Shown here piece by piece: positions 8,626 to 18,534 of a stretch of 64,000 nucleotides of DNA. Both the position numbers and the translations under genes were made by a program. How positions within the stretch are numbered: the first letter of the stretch is position 1; each line of letters begins with the position of its first letter. The DNA comes from Anthracocystis setariae (lineage: Eukaryota; Basidiomycota; Ustilaginomycetes; Ustilaginales; Ustilaginaceae). The stretch is taken from positions 372,001 to 436,000 of the forward strand of contig CAKMXJ010000012.1 in the NCBI GenBank assembly GCA_928724745.1, given 5' to 3'. A model generated the notes under the pieces. It was not told the origin of the DNA. It saw nothing but the letters and a program-made list of their open reading frames with translations, and ran no database searches.

Positions 8626-9345
8626 TCAAGCCTTGGGCTTGGAAGGCGTTCGACGGCTGCGGTTGCGAGTGCCTGATGCAGGCCCATCGCTTTCGAGCAG
8701 AGCCTGCTTTTCGGCCTCAGCACGCTTCTGCTTCTCGGCCTGCCTGTAGATGTTTGCCGTGAACGGCTCCTCATAGCGCAGAGCAAGCGTGTAGACGAGG
8801 ACGACCAGTACGCTGAGCAACAATCCCGCAGGCTTGCCGAACCAGAGCGCCACAGCAACGAAGCTCATCGAGCTGCCCCAGTACATGGGATTGGCCATTA
8901 CATTGAAGGGGAAACCGGTGACGATGCTATCCATCAGGATACCAAAGTAGTCGCCCAGGTAGGTGCCAGTGACGCCCAGAGCCCACATGGAAGAAAGAAC
9001 AAAGGTGTTGCCCGCGGCGAACAAGAGAGCCGCAGCAGGCTTGACCCATGCCTGCTGCAGGACAGGATGGCTCGGTTGGTCCTTGAGAGCAACATTGTAC
9101 AGATGGTCTCGAAGGATGCCCAGCGAGAAGATCGATACAGCAAGCAGGTAGCAGCCGAGGTACCTTCGCCCCCCGAGGATCTTGGTGATGGTCTTGTTGT
9201 GGTACTCGTTTTGCGCCACAATGTTCCAGTAGAGCGGATTGAAGCAGACGCTACCGACAGCAATCCACAGCGAAGGCTGCCTGAGGTTGATGACGCCGGG
9301 GATCACGTAAGGATCCGTGGGCGAAGGATAGAAGAGTCCTGCCAT
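8626..9345 (-). CDS. OPI3: Phospholipid N-methyltransferase, Opi3/PEMT type
   Basis: 239 residues, close to the usual length of fungal Opi3 plus a tail. The family methylates phosphatidyl-monomethylethanolamine, using S-adenosylmethionine, to make phosphatidylcholine in the ER membrane. Several hydrophobic segments span residues about 24-195. Diagnostic stretches are GVTGTYLGDYFGILMD, the conserved NPMYWGSSMSFV, and RYEEPFTANIY, whose acidic pair belongs to the methyl-donor site. The last 40 residues are a charged tail rich in Lys, Arg and Glu, longer than in yeast Opi3. Single exon; ATG at 9343-9345. The neighbouring retrotransposon lies downstream and does not touch it. Opi3 versus a bifunctional PEMT cannot be separated by eye. 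Confidence 0.9.
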   Translation of the reverse strand: MAGLFYPSPTDPYVIPGVINLRQPSLWIAVGSVCFNPLYWNIVAQNEYHNKTITKILGGRRYLGCYLLAVSIFSLGILRDHLYNVALKDQPSHPVLQQAWVKPAAALLFAAGNTFVLSSMWALGVTGTYLGDYFGILMDSIVTGFPFNVMANPMYWGSSMSFVAVALWFGKPAGLLLSVLVVLVYTLALRYEEPFTANIYRQAEKQKRAEAEKQALLESDGPASGTRNRSRRTPSKPKA

Positions 9346-10718
9346 CTTGCAGTATAGGCCAGACTGGATTCAGCGATGGGACACACCGGCTACGCCACGA
9401 TGCGATTGCAGTTGATAGTGGGATCCACGTCCAAACGTCGCTGTTGATGCAAGCGCTGAAGGAAGAAGCACAAGGCAAAAAGAGAAGAATTCGGATGGAT
9501 CCACGCCGCAAAGTCTTTCTTCTCGGTCAACATATTCTAGTCGGCATAAGGAAGCTGCCACGCACACTGCACTACCGTTATTTCCTCGTGTGTGTTGCTG
9601 CAAGCCATCCATGGCTGCGTTTGCTGAGCTCACTCCACAACCGCTTGGCGTTTTCTTTTTACCTGGGAAAAGTGTGATTTTGCCTCTCTCACTCACACAC
9701 GCACACGCACGCCCGCGTCAGCCGAGTCCAAGGACGTGACTTTACGAAAGGGCCCACCCAACTTGTGCCGAGAAAGATAACAGACAAGCAAAATCGCATT
9801 CCAGCATGCAAGGCCGTGAAAGCAGAAAAAAGCCAGAAAACGTGCGCTTTTTGACCTCTCCATTTCTGCAGAGGGTAATCACGGTTGCAAGCTTGTGGCC
9901 AGTCACCATTCGGATGCTTCCGACAGCACAGCCATGCTACGGAATGGCCGTGGTCTGGTGTTCATACACATTGGTCAGTGGTGGCGGTATCGAGCAACTG
10001 TCTTGCCAACCACCCGCCATCTCCTTTAACGAGCAGATCCATCCAAGCTGTAAAATGAATCCTACCAAGAGACCCGAGGTAGAGAATTGCGTCGAAGAGA
10101 CTTGGTTCAGGGTCACCAGCGAGATGGGCGTGAGCTTGCAAGTCCGGTTTGCAGAAATACCATCATCAACGATACGGATGGCGTCCATAGACAGCCTGCA
10201 CCCATGCCAACCAGCCTTGAATGCCCATCACTTGATCATATCAGGGTCGATAGTCTCCAAGATCCATTCGGATCAACACCTGAGCCACGACCAAATGCAA
10301 AACATCATCGATCCGATGCTGGAGGACTTGAGCTTGGTAAGCAGGTACATCTCGCCACCACTATCTGCTCCAAGTAGCTGCCAAAATCTGATCTGGCCAT
10401 CTGTGCAAATTCTCGCAGCTTCGGGATGGCTGGTTCAGCGCGTCAGATGTAGAAGCTCGTCGCTGCTATCGTACCGATCTCGCAGAGGGCGACGGCAAAG
10501 ATCCTTGCGGACAGCACTCCCATGCCTCTCAAGGTGAACAGAGTTCTTGGGACTGCGATCCGGCGATGAAGCAGGATACATATTGACAATTTGGCCCGTC
10601 CCCGCTCGGATCAGCCTTTGCTGTGACTTTGAGACCTTGCAGATCCTTGGAAGAAACTACAGGTGCTAGATGGTTTGGCGTAGTCTTGGAATGGAGGGAT
10701 TCTCGTCAGGGAACGACC
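9346..10718. other. Intergenic or possible unresolved upstream exons of the next gene
   Basis: About 1.37 kb. The first part should hold the methyltransferase promoter. A plus-strand frame is open from 9806 to 10537. Within it, an ATG at 10055 starts 94 codons ending at a clean GTAAGC donor (10337). A phase-matching acceptor (CGTCAG, ending 10709) would join it to the frame at 10710, which leads into the next gene. That would be a 373-base intron, long for this genome, so I leave it as a possibility. Confidence 0.35.
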
Positions 10719-11483
10719 ATGCCTCTCATCAACTATTTCCAAAAGCCATGCTTGCCTCTACACATCCGTGATCTTGTGCAACAGATGAGCCCTCGTCTGT
10801 TGACCGAGGTGTTCCTCAAGTGTCCACCGACCGCCGAGCTCTTCTGTCGGTCTTGGCAGCACCGTAAAGAAGACGTCGCAACGCTGATAGGCAGCATCGC
10901 CTCATCTCTCCGCTCTTTGATTCGCAATACATCGCCCAGCCCTCAACGTGACACTGCCCTCAACCATCTTGGCTTGACACCGTCTCTACCGAGCCCGATC
11001 GTTCTTCAGAACCTTCTGACACGCATTGACACGGCAGCTTACCCAGCAGCTTCCTTTCCCGTCCCGGCGTCTTCGGATGGACCTCGTCGCAGGCAACGTG
11101 CTAGACCGTCCTATGGCGAGGACCAAGTTTATGAATGCACTAGCGACGAATGCGAGTCTCAAACTCTCCTGGATAGTGTTGGCATTGATCTGCTGCCGAG
11201 AGGGGCAGACTCGCGATGCAAACTAGACAGCTGGCTAGATCACTACGAACAGGACCCAATCTACGAGGACTTCCATGATCAGCACTGCATCTCTCTCTTG
11301 GACGATGTCGAAAGCGTCCCAGTGCCGATGGGTCCAGGCACCGATGATCTTCGAGCAAGCTCCCTTGACATCAAGGAGACTCGCGATGATGGCGAAACAA
11401 TTGATTGGTGTGATGACTTTGATCCTGGAGAAACTTCTGCCATCACGGATGAGAACCCGAGTTTCACTTCTCCGTTCGCCTAA
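10719..11483 (+). CDS. Unrecognised acidic protein
   Basis: 254 residues from the ATG at 10719 (MPLINYFQKP). I do not recognise the family. The first 110 residues look folded and helical (HIRDLVQQMSPRLLTEVFLK, then SWQHRKEDVATLIGSIASSL), with a faint likeness to the start of F-box-type proteins that I would not rely on. The remainder is low-complexity and strongly acidic, with many Asp, Glu and Ser. The frame is open a further 32 codons upstream and may be the last exon of a longer gene starting near 10055. The ERT1-type gene converges from the right, leaving about 200 bp between stops. Confidence 0.55.
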   Translation: MPLINYFQKPCLPLHIRDLVQQMSPRLLTEVFLKCPPTAELFCRSWQHRKEDVATLIGSIASSLRSLIRNTSPSPQRDTALNHLGLTPSLPSPIVLQNLLTRIDTAAYPAASFPVPASSDGPRRRQRARPSYGEDQVYECTSDECESQTLLDSVGIDLLPRGADSRCKLDSWLDHYEQDPIYEDFHDQHCISLLDDVESVPVPMGPGTDDLRASSLDIKETRDDGETIDWCDDFDPGETSAITDENPSFTSPFA

Positions 11484-11684
11484 GACACAAGACTTGTGGC
11501 ACTGGAGAGTCAGTCAATGCCCGTGGCAGAACGAGGTTTCAGGCTTCAGGATCAGAGGATGCCACTCCGGCCCGTATCCGAACAGGTATATGATATCCAG
11601 ATGGTAGCAGGTACAATTACAATGCGAGAAGATGCCGGGTCTGAAAGCGCTAGATCTATCTTTATATAGCAAAAGGGTTTCCGC

Positions 11685-13601
11685 TCAATTCAAGGGCACA
11701 AAACAGCAGACCAAGAGGGAAGGAAGGCCGCAAGGCGCGATCTTCATCTCAAAGATGCCTCGGGTAGGCAAAATGGTGCAGCTTCCATCTGCGTTTGGAC
11801 GCAAGATCTCTGCGTTCCAGTACAGAGGCGCTGGATTGCCTGTACTGGGCACATAAGTGCCATCTTCGGCTTGCGTTCCACCGACAGCACGCCCATATAG
11901 CCGGAAGAATTGCGACGCGGAGCTCTCTGTCATGAGTTCATAACACGAGATCTTACCGCCCATCATCTGGTCCCTGCTTCTTCCGCACAGGTCCTGTGCC
12001 AACTGATTGGAACCATACACCTCCCCAGCTTTGCGACACACTACCATGGGTACTGGTGCGAACGGCAGAACGGACTCGGAGAAGTAACGCACGTTCCCCG
12101 CCCACTCGGCTTGGAGCTGAATCATGCTGGAAGGTTGGATGTTGTCTTCGAGCGAGAACCACAGTCGGCGCACTTTGCATAAAGCGGCTTCGACCGATTT
12201 GATCGACTGTTCCGACCACCGTTGCTCCACCATGTAACGCATCAACGACGCATAACCTTTTCGGTACGGATAAGGAGAGTACACATCGCCAGGCTTTTGT
12301 CGAGTGACGATTTCCTTGCCATCCAAACCGGCCTGGACCTTTGCAGCATTTGCATCAGTTGCAGGGACCGGAGCGACGGGAGCGGAAGAGCGCAAATCAT
12401 GGTGCATTGTCCCGTGCGAGCCACTCGGCATCTCCCTCTCTAACGGGACCCCAGTCATGTTCGCCAGATCGAATTGGCGATACTGGTGCTGCTGCTGATG
12501 TTGCGAAGCCATGGCGCTGGCAGATGAGCCAGATGCGCGATGTCGTTCCGCACCCGACCCAAGCGATGGGTTCTGGTGGGTGTGCTGATTGTGCGTGTGG
12601 TGAAAGTGGGGGTGCTGATGGCCAACAGGGCGCTGTGAAGTTGGTGCTTGGGTTTGTTGATTTGAGGCATGAAGCATTGGAGTGACTTGATTGATCGCAT
12701 GGCCAGCAGGCACCAGCTGTTGCTGGCTTGAGCTCTGGCGAGCGTTGAAAGAATCTGCCACATCGAAAAAGTAGCTCGAAAACAACGAATCCAACTCTGC
12801 CGACGATGGAGGTTGGAAGATGGGCTGCCCTTGCAGCATTTGAGACGAAGCCATTCTGGATGCTGCCGAAGGTTCGGTCTGAGTTGGTAAAGGCAGACCC
12901 GAGTGCATCGTTTCATGGGTAGGCATCGCAGCCAACATTGAGGTTTGTTCGATCGCGTTCGACGACGGTGTCGTTTGAACAGGACTCGGCCCGGCGCCGT
13001 GCGATGGTAGTGCGTTGGCAAGCTCGTATACATTTTGTGGACGGCGTACATCATCTTCGACATGCCCTGGCCGAGTGGATGATGGTACAGAGGCTTCCGA
13101 CTTTGCTTTGCGCTTTCGTCCGGCGCCCGCCTCTGAGGCCGACGCCTCCGTGGAGATGAAAGTTGATGACGCCGCCGAAGATGGAGAAACAAAGGCATCC
13201 TTGGTTGCGCTTGCATCAGACTTGGCTTCGGTACCAGACCAGCTGCTGTCAACGAGAGCTTCAGATGGAGGGTCGACACAACGTGCGGCGATACCTCGTT
13301 TGACACATCTGTGGCACGGCCTCTTTTCTTCGCATACCAAATGCGAGCGGCGACAATAGACGCAAGCTTGCCTCAGCTTCTTCTTGCGACGGGGCAAAGA
13401 ACTGGCGGGATGGGCGCCTGAGTCGCTGGTGTACTTTGCTGTTGCAGATCCACTGTCGGCATGCGGCTGAGCCGTACCAGCAGAGGGAGCTTGCGATGAT
13501 ACCGCACTGTTGGTGGAGGTTACCTTGGAGTCGGATGCCGGGACATAGTCATCGAGAAGGTAGTTGGGCAAGATCTTGCGATGACCTCGAGCAGTTTGCA
13601 T
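11685..13601 (-). CDS. ERT1: Zn2Cys6 transcription factor, ERT1/RDS2 (AcuK) type with C-terminal PAS-like domain
   Basis: 638 residues, single exon. A Zn(II)2Cys6 cluster lies at residues 80-108 with cysteines at 80, 83, 90, 96, 99 and 108 (CX2CX6CX5CX2CX8C), preceded by a basic run RRKKKLRQ. The middle is Ser, Gln and His-rich and probably disordered. The C-terminal 190 residues carry the region shared by ERT1/RDS2/AcuK proteins (GYASLMRYMVEQRW, then a PAS-like fold with PMVVCRKAGEVYGSNQL). In yeast and Aspergillus these proteins switch on gluconeogenesis and non-fermentable carbon use, and sit in the nucleus. The short N-terminal ILPNYLLDDYVP element before the zinc cluster also fits the family. 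Which member this is (ERT1 versus AcuK or AcuM) needs a tree. Confidence 0.85.
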   Translation of the reverse strand: MQTARGHRKILPNYLLDDYVPASDSKVTSTNSAVSSQAPSAGTAQPHADSGSATAKYTSDSGAHPASSLPRRKKKLRQACVYCRRSHLVCEEKRPCHRCVKRGIAARCVDPPSEALVDSSWSGTEAKSDASATKDAFVSPSSAASSTFISTEASASEAGAGRKRKAKSEASVPSSTRPGHVEDDVRRPQNVYELANALPSHGAGPSPVQTTPSSNAIEQTSMLAAMPTHETMHSGLPLPTQTEPSAASRMASSQMLQGQPIFQPPSSAELDSLFSSYFFDVADSFNARQSSSQQQLVPAGHAINQVTPMLHASNQQTQAPTSQRPVGHQHPHFHHTHNQHTHQNPSLGSGAERHRASGSSASAMASQHQQQHQYRQFDLANMTGVPLEREMPSGSHGTMHHDLRSSAPVAPVPATDANAAKVQAGLDGKEIVTRQKPGDVYSPYPYRKGYASLMRYMVEQRWSEQSIKSVEAALCKVRRLWFSLEDNIQPSSMIQLQAEWAGNVRYFSESVLPFAPVPMVVCRKAGEVYGSNQLAQDLCGRSRDQMMGGKISCYELMTESSASQFFRLYGRAVGGTQAEDGTYVPSTGNPAPLYWNAEILRPNADGSCTILPTRGIFEMKIAPCGLPSLLVCCFVPLN

Positions 13602-14713
13602 GGGTATGGACGAGCTAGGATGCAGCGCGCGCCGAGACTTGGGCCTTTGTTGCAGAAGGCACCAGCGTTACAGAAGAACGGCAAGTTGCAGGCGAGAGCC
13701 ACCTCGACCAATTAGGATGGAACCGAATCTCGGTTTGACGTTGCGAGGCTGAACACCTTTGGTGGCGCAGTAAGTGTCTTTGTCGAAGCCGATGCACGCC
13801 CAAAACAGGGTGGGGCGGTGGGTAGGGTCGCCGATCAGATTTGGACGTGGTGGCGACGGATCGGTGTGGCAAAAGACACGAACAAGCGAGCGGGTCGTGT
13901 TGCAGGCTGACTGTTGGATGTGGGTGGTGATGACGATATTCTTAAGGGAAAGTGACGGGGATGAGATTCTTATTTGCGAAGGGTGAATGGCATGAAGCTA
14001 AGAAGGTGAGGCGATAAGTCGACACAATGGAATTTGGTGCACAGAGTTGCGCTCGTCGTGGAGGTTATGTCACGAAGAAACGAAGCGAGAAGGGCACGGT
14101 AGGAGCTGAGAATGGTTGTTCAGACCAACAGCCGCGGCGATGATGATTGGCATGTGGATTGGACTGGAGATGGAAGGGTTTGAAGGCAGAATTTGGGAAT
14201 GAGACTAGAGGAACCCCAACGAAGGTATTGGGAGCTCAGCGACACGGAGGTTCGCTCGGCTGATTTGATGGAGGTGGCTGCACCAACAGTCGTCAGCGGA
14301 AATCTTGCGGTTGCGGCTGCGGCTGCTTGTTCTGATTTCCACGCGAGTCTTGACAGCAACGGTCCCAATAGAGAGGTTTTGGTGACATCCTGTACGGGTG
14401 GTCGAGGAGGAATAAGCGAGTTATTTTTCATGCTCCGCCGCGATCGTGCATGTAGGACCACCTCCACGACGATTTGTACTCCGTCTCCGGGGTGGATGTT
14501 CCTGTTCCCGAGCACCCCTACGACGTGTGTAGGAGGTGAAGGCCTGTACTTAGCGGATCCGAGAATTCAAAGAGTTGATACTGTGTTAATGAGCTCCTCA
14601 TCGCCATTTGCCTGCGGTGTGAGTACTACTCCCATCATCTCGCTCACTTTATATTGCCTCGGTAACCTTATCACCCCGCCTTCCATTACCCGACGGATGT
14701 TCTCGACGCGATC
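13602..14713. other. Intergenic between ERT1-type gene and transposase
   Basis: About 1.1 kb. It should contain the promoter and 5' UTR of the minus-strand regulator. No supported gene: frames at 14193-14846 (plus) and 14120-14515 (minus) resemble nothing. The left end of the Harbinger-like element should lie here; a candidate inverted repeat is at 14583-14596. Confidence 0.45.
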
Positions 14714-15868
14714 ATGCAGTCCGAATCCATCACCGCTCGCGCTCGCCGACGCCGGATTCGCATACTTGCGGCAGTCTCCATTCTCACATGGAGGCCAGCA
14801 ACATCTCTTCGCCCTCAGCACTATCATTCCATTGCAGCAATACTAGACGATGAACACTTCAAGTCAATGTTTGGGCTCGCAATAGATGAATTCGAAGCAA
14901 TACATGCTGTGCTGCTGCTGCCTGAACCAGTGAGGACTGCCGTCAAGGATGTGATCGATAGCAAGACCGCTCTATTGATGCTGTTGGCGTGGCTTCGGGG
15001 GTCTCGACTTCGAGCGCTCGAGGGGCAGTTTGGATGGTCGCACAGCCGCTGCAGCCGGATCATCCACGTGGTGAGCGACACCATATACAAGATGTGGGGT
15101 CGACACCTCGATGCTACCAGCGACCGTCACTCCCTCCTCCGACCCGAGCGCCTCGACGTCTACGCCAACGCCATCGAGCGGAAGACGCGCATGCCAAGGT
15201 TCTGGGGAGCTGTAGATGGTACCGTCCGTCCAATTGCAATGCCAATCGTTGATCAAGAAGACTCATACAATGGTCACAAGCGTGTGCATGCTCTCAAATA
15301 CCAGTTCATTGCCACACCTGACGGTCTTCTGTTCATATCGCCACCATACCCCGGTCGCCGAGGAGATGGCCATGTGGTCTCAGAGGAGAAGCTTGTTCAA
15401 TGGGCAGTCAGGAACGCACGTGGCGAGGATGGTACCCCGCGTTATCTGTACGGCGACCAAGCATATGGCAACTCGTCTGCCATCATCTCACCGTTCAAAG
15501 GAAACTTCATCACCAGGAACGAAATGCTGACCAATCACATAATGAGTAAGTACAGGATCATCGTCGAGTGGGGTATTGGGATGGTGTCGATGCAGTGGCC
15601 TCGATTCAGGGACAAGCAGTACCAACGGACTGGACTAACACCATGTGGGAGGGACTTCCTCGTCGGTACACTGCTCAGGAACGCTAGAACTTGTTATTCC
15701 GGTGGCAATCAGATAGGAGATAGCATGCGATGCCGGCCACCACGTCTGGAGGAGTACTTCTCGCCGGCATCGGTGGCAAACACAGTTGTTCAGGAACGAC
15801 AGGGGTCCGACATTCTCGATGATCACGACAAACACGCTGAGACTTCTCATGTACATAGAGCACCTTGA
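14714..15868 (+). CDS. PIF/Harbinger-family DDE transposase
   Basis: 384 residues, single exon, ATG at 14714. The DDE nuclease core is complete by eye: D168 in FWGAVDGTVRP, D248 in YLYGDQAYG, and E285 in IIVEWGIGMV. An N-terminal helix-turn-helix-like region precedes it (about residues 85-125, ALLMLLAWLRGSRLRALEG). This arrangement and the GD.AY and VEW.IG motifs are those of the HARBI1/DDE_Tnp_4 group. No stops or missing catalytic residues, so it may be functional. Its stop lies 30 bases from the stop of the opposing Myb-like gene. Confidence 0.9.
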   Translation: MQSESITARARRRRIRILAAVSILTWRPATSLRPQHYHSIAAILDDEHFKSMFGLAIDEFEAIHAVLLLPEPVRTAVKDVIDSKTALLMLLAWLRGSRLRALEGQFGWSHSRCSRIIHVVSDTIYKMWGRHLDATSDRHSLLRPERLDVYANAIERKTRMPRFWGAVDGTVRPIAMPIVDQEDSYNGHKRVHALKYQFIATPDGLLFISPPYPGRRGDGHVVSEEKLVQWAVRNARGEDGTPRYLYGDQAYGNSSAIISPFKGNFITRNEMLTNHIMSKYRIIVEWGIGMVSMQWPRFRDKQYQRTGLTPCGRDFLVGTLLRNARTCYSGGNQIGDSMRCRPPRLEEYFSPASVANTVVQERQGSDILDDHDKHAETSHVHRAP

Positions 15869-15898
15869 TTGCAATGACGAATATATACAAAGAACTAG

Positions 15899-17293
15899 CT
15901 AGCCAGCCTGGAATCGTGTGGGAACTGATCGTTCTCGCTCGCTACGTCGAGGAGAAGCAGAGGCACGTGGTAGTTTCGATGGTGACGCGCGTGGGGTGAT
16001 AGAAGCCTCCGAGGCATTGGATCGTGGTGTTGAAGGCTCTTGAGGAACCCGAGCCGGTGGAAACGAACGTTGCATGGATATGTCGGGAGATACAAGCCGA
16101 GTGAGCATACGTTCGAGTGATGAGAGGGCGGCTTCGACGCGATCGAAGCGTTCCTCGTTCTTGTCGAAGCGTCGCTCGAGACCTTTGACGTCGGAGGTCA
16201 TGGTGTTGACAAGGGCGGTACCGAGGCTGACCATGTTGGCGTGGTGTTCCTTGTCGGCCTGCAGGCGCTTCTCTTCCAATGCCAGCTTCTTTGCCTGGTG
16301 TTCTTCGTCTGCTCGTCGATTAGCGGCGTCTTGAGCGAGCATTGCATCGATTGTACTGTCAGCCAGAGGTCCTTTCCGCTTGCGAGAGAGAGAGTGTGTG
16401 ATTGCATCAAGCACGATATCGGCATCTGAGTCGGCTGTCTGTGATGGCGTCGAGGACTCGTGCGCCCGTTGAGACATCGAGGACATCGACCGCGATGCTG
16501 CAGTGCCGGCGATCGTCGAGCACATTGCTCGATGGTCCAGAGCTCCTTGTCTTCCTGTAGTAGCAGCGGCATGACCTGCTTTGGCCTCCAATACGCCTTC
16601 TATCATGCGCTCGAAGTCGGTTTGCGGCGCCTCGATAACACCAGACGCTCCTCTCGACACTCGGCCTTTCGTCCTGTAGGCCTCGCTGATCTGGAGCCAC
16701 TTATCCTTCAGTCCCTCGGCCTTCCTAGGTGGTAGTCCCATCTCGGCGTTCTTCCTATTGAACTCGCTCACTACCAGCTTCCACGCACTGCCTTGTTGAT
16801 TGTTACTCTTGTATTTCTTTGGGTTGTGATTGTCCATCGCTCTAATCAACGTCTCCTCCTCCTCCTGACTGAAGTGAGAACCACCGCCTCCTCGCGCGAC
16901 GCCTGTTCTTCCTCTCTTCCGCCTTGTACTTGTAGCCTGCTCATCATAACGCGCTTGAGACACAGACGGCACAGAATGGGACTGAGACCACTGAGACAAC
17001 GACTGTGATTGCGAAGGCGAGCTATCTACAAGCAAAGACGACGGTGATGGAGAAGGAGGCGGAGGCAGTTGGTGGTGGAATAGAGATGCTTCTATTGGGC
17101 TGCTGAGCGAGGAAGATGAGTTGATATCGCCGGAAGCATGCTGAAAGGTCCGATTCGCTGGCGTTGGGGTTGCAAAAGGTTGCGAGGTCACGATATCGGC
17201 CATCGTGAAGTCATTGGTGTCCACGTACCCTGCTCCGAGGGCGTCTGGAAGCCTGGCGAGGCCGAGAGAGAGGTCTGGCATGGACGGCGGCAT
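15899..17293 (-). CDS. Myb/trihelix DNA-binding protein, partner of the transposase
   Basis: 464 residues, single exon. Residues about 145-215 form a Myb/SANT (trihelix) domain, with SHFSQEEEETLIRAMDNHN at its start and GLKDKWLQISEAYR at its end. This type is found in the second gene of PIF/Harbinger elements and in host proteins derived from them. A Gln, Lys and Glu-rich coiled coil follows (about 325-400, DEEHQAKKLALEEKRLQADK), then a basic Ser/Pro tail. Convergent position beside the transposase supports the mobile-element role. The alternative is an unrelated host Myb-like protein that happens to lie next to a transposase. Confidence 0.75.
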   Translation of the reverse strand: MPPSMPDLSLGLARLPDALGAGYVDTNDFTMADIVTSQPFATPTPANRTFQHASGDINSSSSLSSPIEASLFHHQLPPPPSPSPSSLLVDSSPSQSQSLSQWSQSHSVPSVSQARYDEQATSTRRKRGRTGVARGGGGSHFSQEEEETLIRAMDNHNPKKYKSNNQQGSAWKLVVSEFNRKNAEMGLPPRKAEGLKDKWLQISEAYRTKGRVSRGASGVIEAPQTDFERMIEGVLEAKAGHAAATTGRQGALDHRAMCSTIAGTAASRSMSSMSQRAHESSTPSQTADSDADIVLDAITHSLSRKRKGPLADSTIDAMLAQDAANRRADEEHQAKKLALEEKRLQADKEHHANMVSLGTALVNTMTSDVKGLERRFDKNEERFDRVEAALSSLERMLTRLVSPDISMQRSFPPARVPQEPSTPRSNASEASITPRASPSKLPRASASPRRSERERSVPTRFQAG

Positions 17294-18534
17294 CGTACAA
17301 GTCGGGAAAGCCGGAAGCTGGAGGCGCTGGTCGAGGAAACGAGCTCAGTAACACGCGGGGTAATAGAGTTAACTTCATTTCGGAGTATCCGGACTGTGCC
17401 TGATCGCGAGGAACATGTACTACCATCAGCGAGATCGACAGAAGTTCACTCATATCGGTCTTGTATCGTGCCCGATGTCTCAAATCGCGCTCACTCGGCC
17501 TAGAAAATGCTGGAAAACGCATCACGTGAAGTTGAAAAAATTTTCGTTAAATTCCAGCTCAGCACCTCCTCCACCACTTGCTTCCAAACCACCACCATCA
17601 CCTCCTGTACGGGAGGTGTCCTCACCATCTCCGACGACCACCTCGACAACCACCACCACCACGACGCCGAAATCTCCCTAATGCCAACTTGGATCCGAAT
17701 CCTGGTTTCCACTGTCTGCGGCTCTCTCTCTCTCTCTCTCTCTCTGGTTGATATCCACATGCCTGCTCATTCTTTTGTACACGCATGCGTACATCTGCGG
17801 TCCATCGTCGGCTGAACTTCCAAACCAACCAAACAGCGATCTACAAGATGAGAGAGCCATGAGAGAGCCATTCTTCTCGATGACGCCGACAAGTTTTTAA
17901 TTAGCTCACATGGCCACTGGTCGCTATTCGGTTGAGCGGAATTGCAACTTTTAAGCTCATGTTACTTCCAGCTGACTTCACCAAAAACTTCCAACAACAG
18001 CGATAACCATCACGCTGGGCAAATTTCATCGATCCAGCAAAGATTTTCCGAAATGAAACGCATAGGCTGACTTGGCTTGGCTTGGTGTGGTGTTTAGCAT
18101 CGCAATTGAGACCAGCGAATGGAGCTTGGTGTTGGCGGGCAGGCCAACACCCGTGCCGGATTCGGTTCTGCAGTAACTAGGGCGGCTTGTTTGTGAGCAC
18201 ATGGACACGTTCATTCTCCAGCTGCACAGCCGGACAACGCACGACCAAGACCTTCGCGATCGGAACGCTGCCAAGTTTTCCTGGACCGTGATTGGCGGCA
18301 GACGCAAGCAAGTTTCTTATTTTCGCTCTCGGCGATTCGGCTTCATTGCCACCATTGTCACTGCGGTGAACTGGTTAAGCGACATCGGTGCGTCCAAATC
18401 GAGGCGTGCGACAATCCAGTCCAAACAAGACGACATGCGGCTACAAAGACAAACCCTTGGCAATCGATGCGACCCACAAACTCGATCGTTTCCATACTCA
18501 ATCTAGAAAGCACATGAGATTGCAACCAGAACAG
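17294..18534. other. Intergenic between the Myb-like gene and the BMS1 3' end
   Basis: About 1.24 kb. It holds the upstream region of the Myb-like gene, an imprecise CCACC-rich stretch at 17555-17670, and a (CT)12 microsatellite at 17722-17745. No supported gene; short frames on both strands lack family resemblance. Confidence 0.5.
17722..17745. repeat. (CT)n microsatellite
   Basis: Twelve CT units in a row. Confidence 0.95.

Larger units (their letters stand above)
14714..17293. mobile_element. PIF/Harbinger-like DNA transposon (coding core; ends not fixed)
   Basis: Two genes face each other with only 30 bases between their stops: a DDE transposase (plus) and a Myb/trihelix DNA-binding protein (minus). 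This is the typical two-gene content of PIF/Harbinger elements, where the Myb-like partner helps bring the transposase to the ends and into the nucleus. I could not fix terminal inverted repeats or a TTA/TAA duplication. The best inverted match flanking both genes is GTGTTAATGAGCTC at 14583-14596 against 17341-17354, with 13 of 14 bases matching. Confidence 0.7.

Noticed and set aside
8323..8676. 117-codon plus-strand frame
   Set aside because: Overlaps the 3' end of the methyltransferase gene and matches no family.
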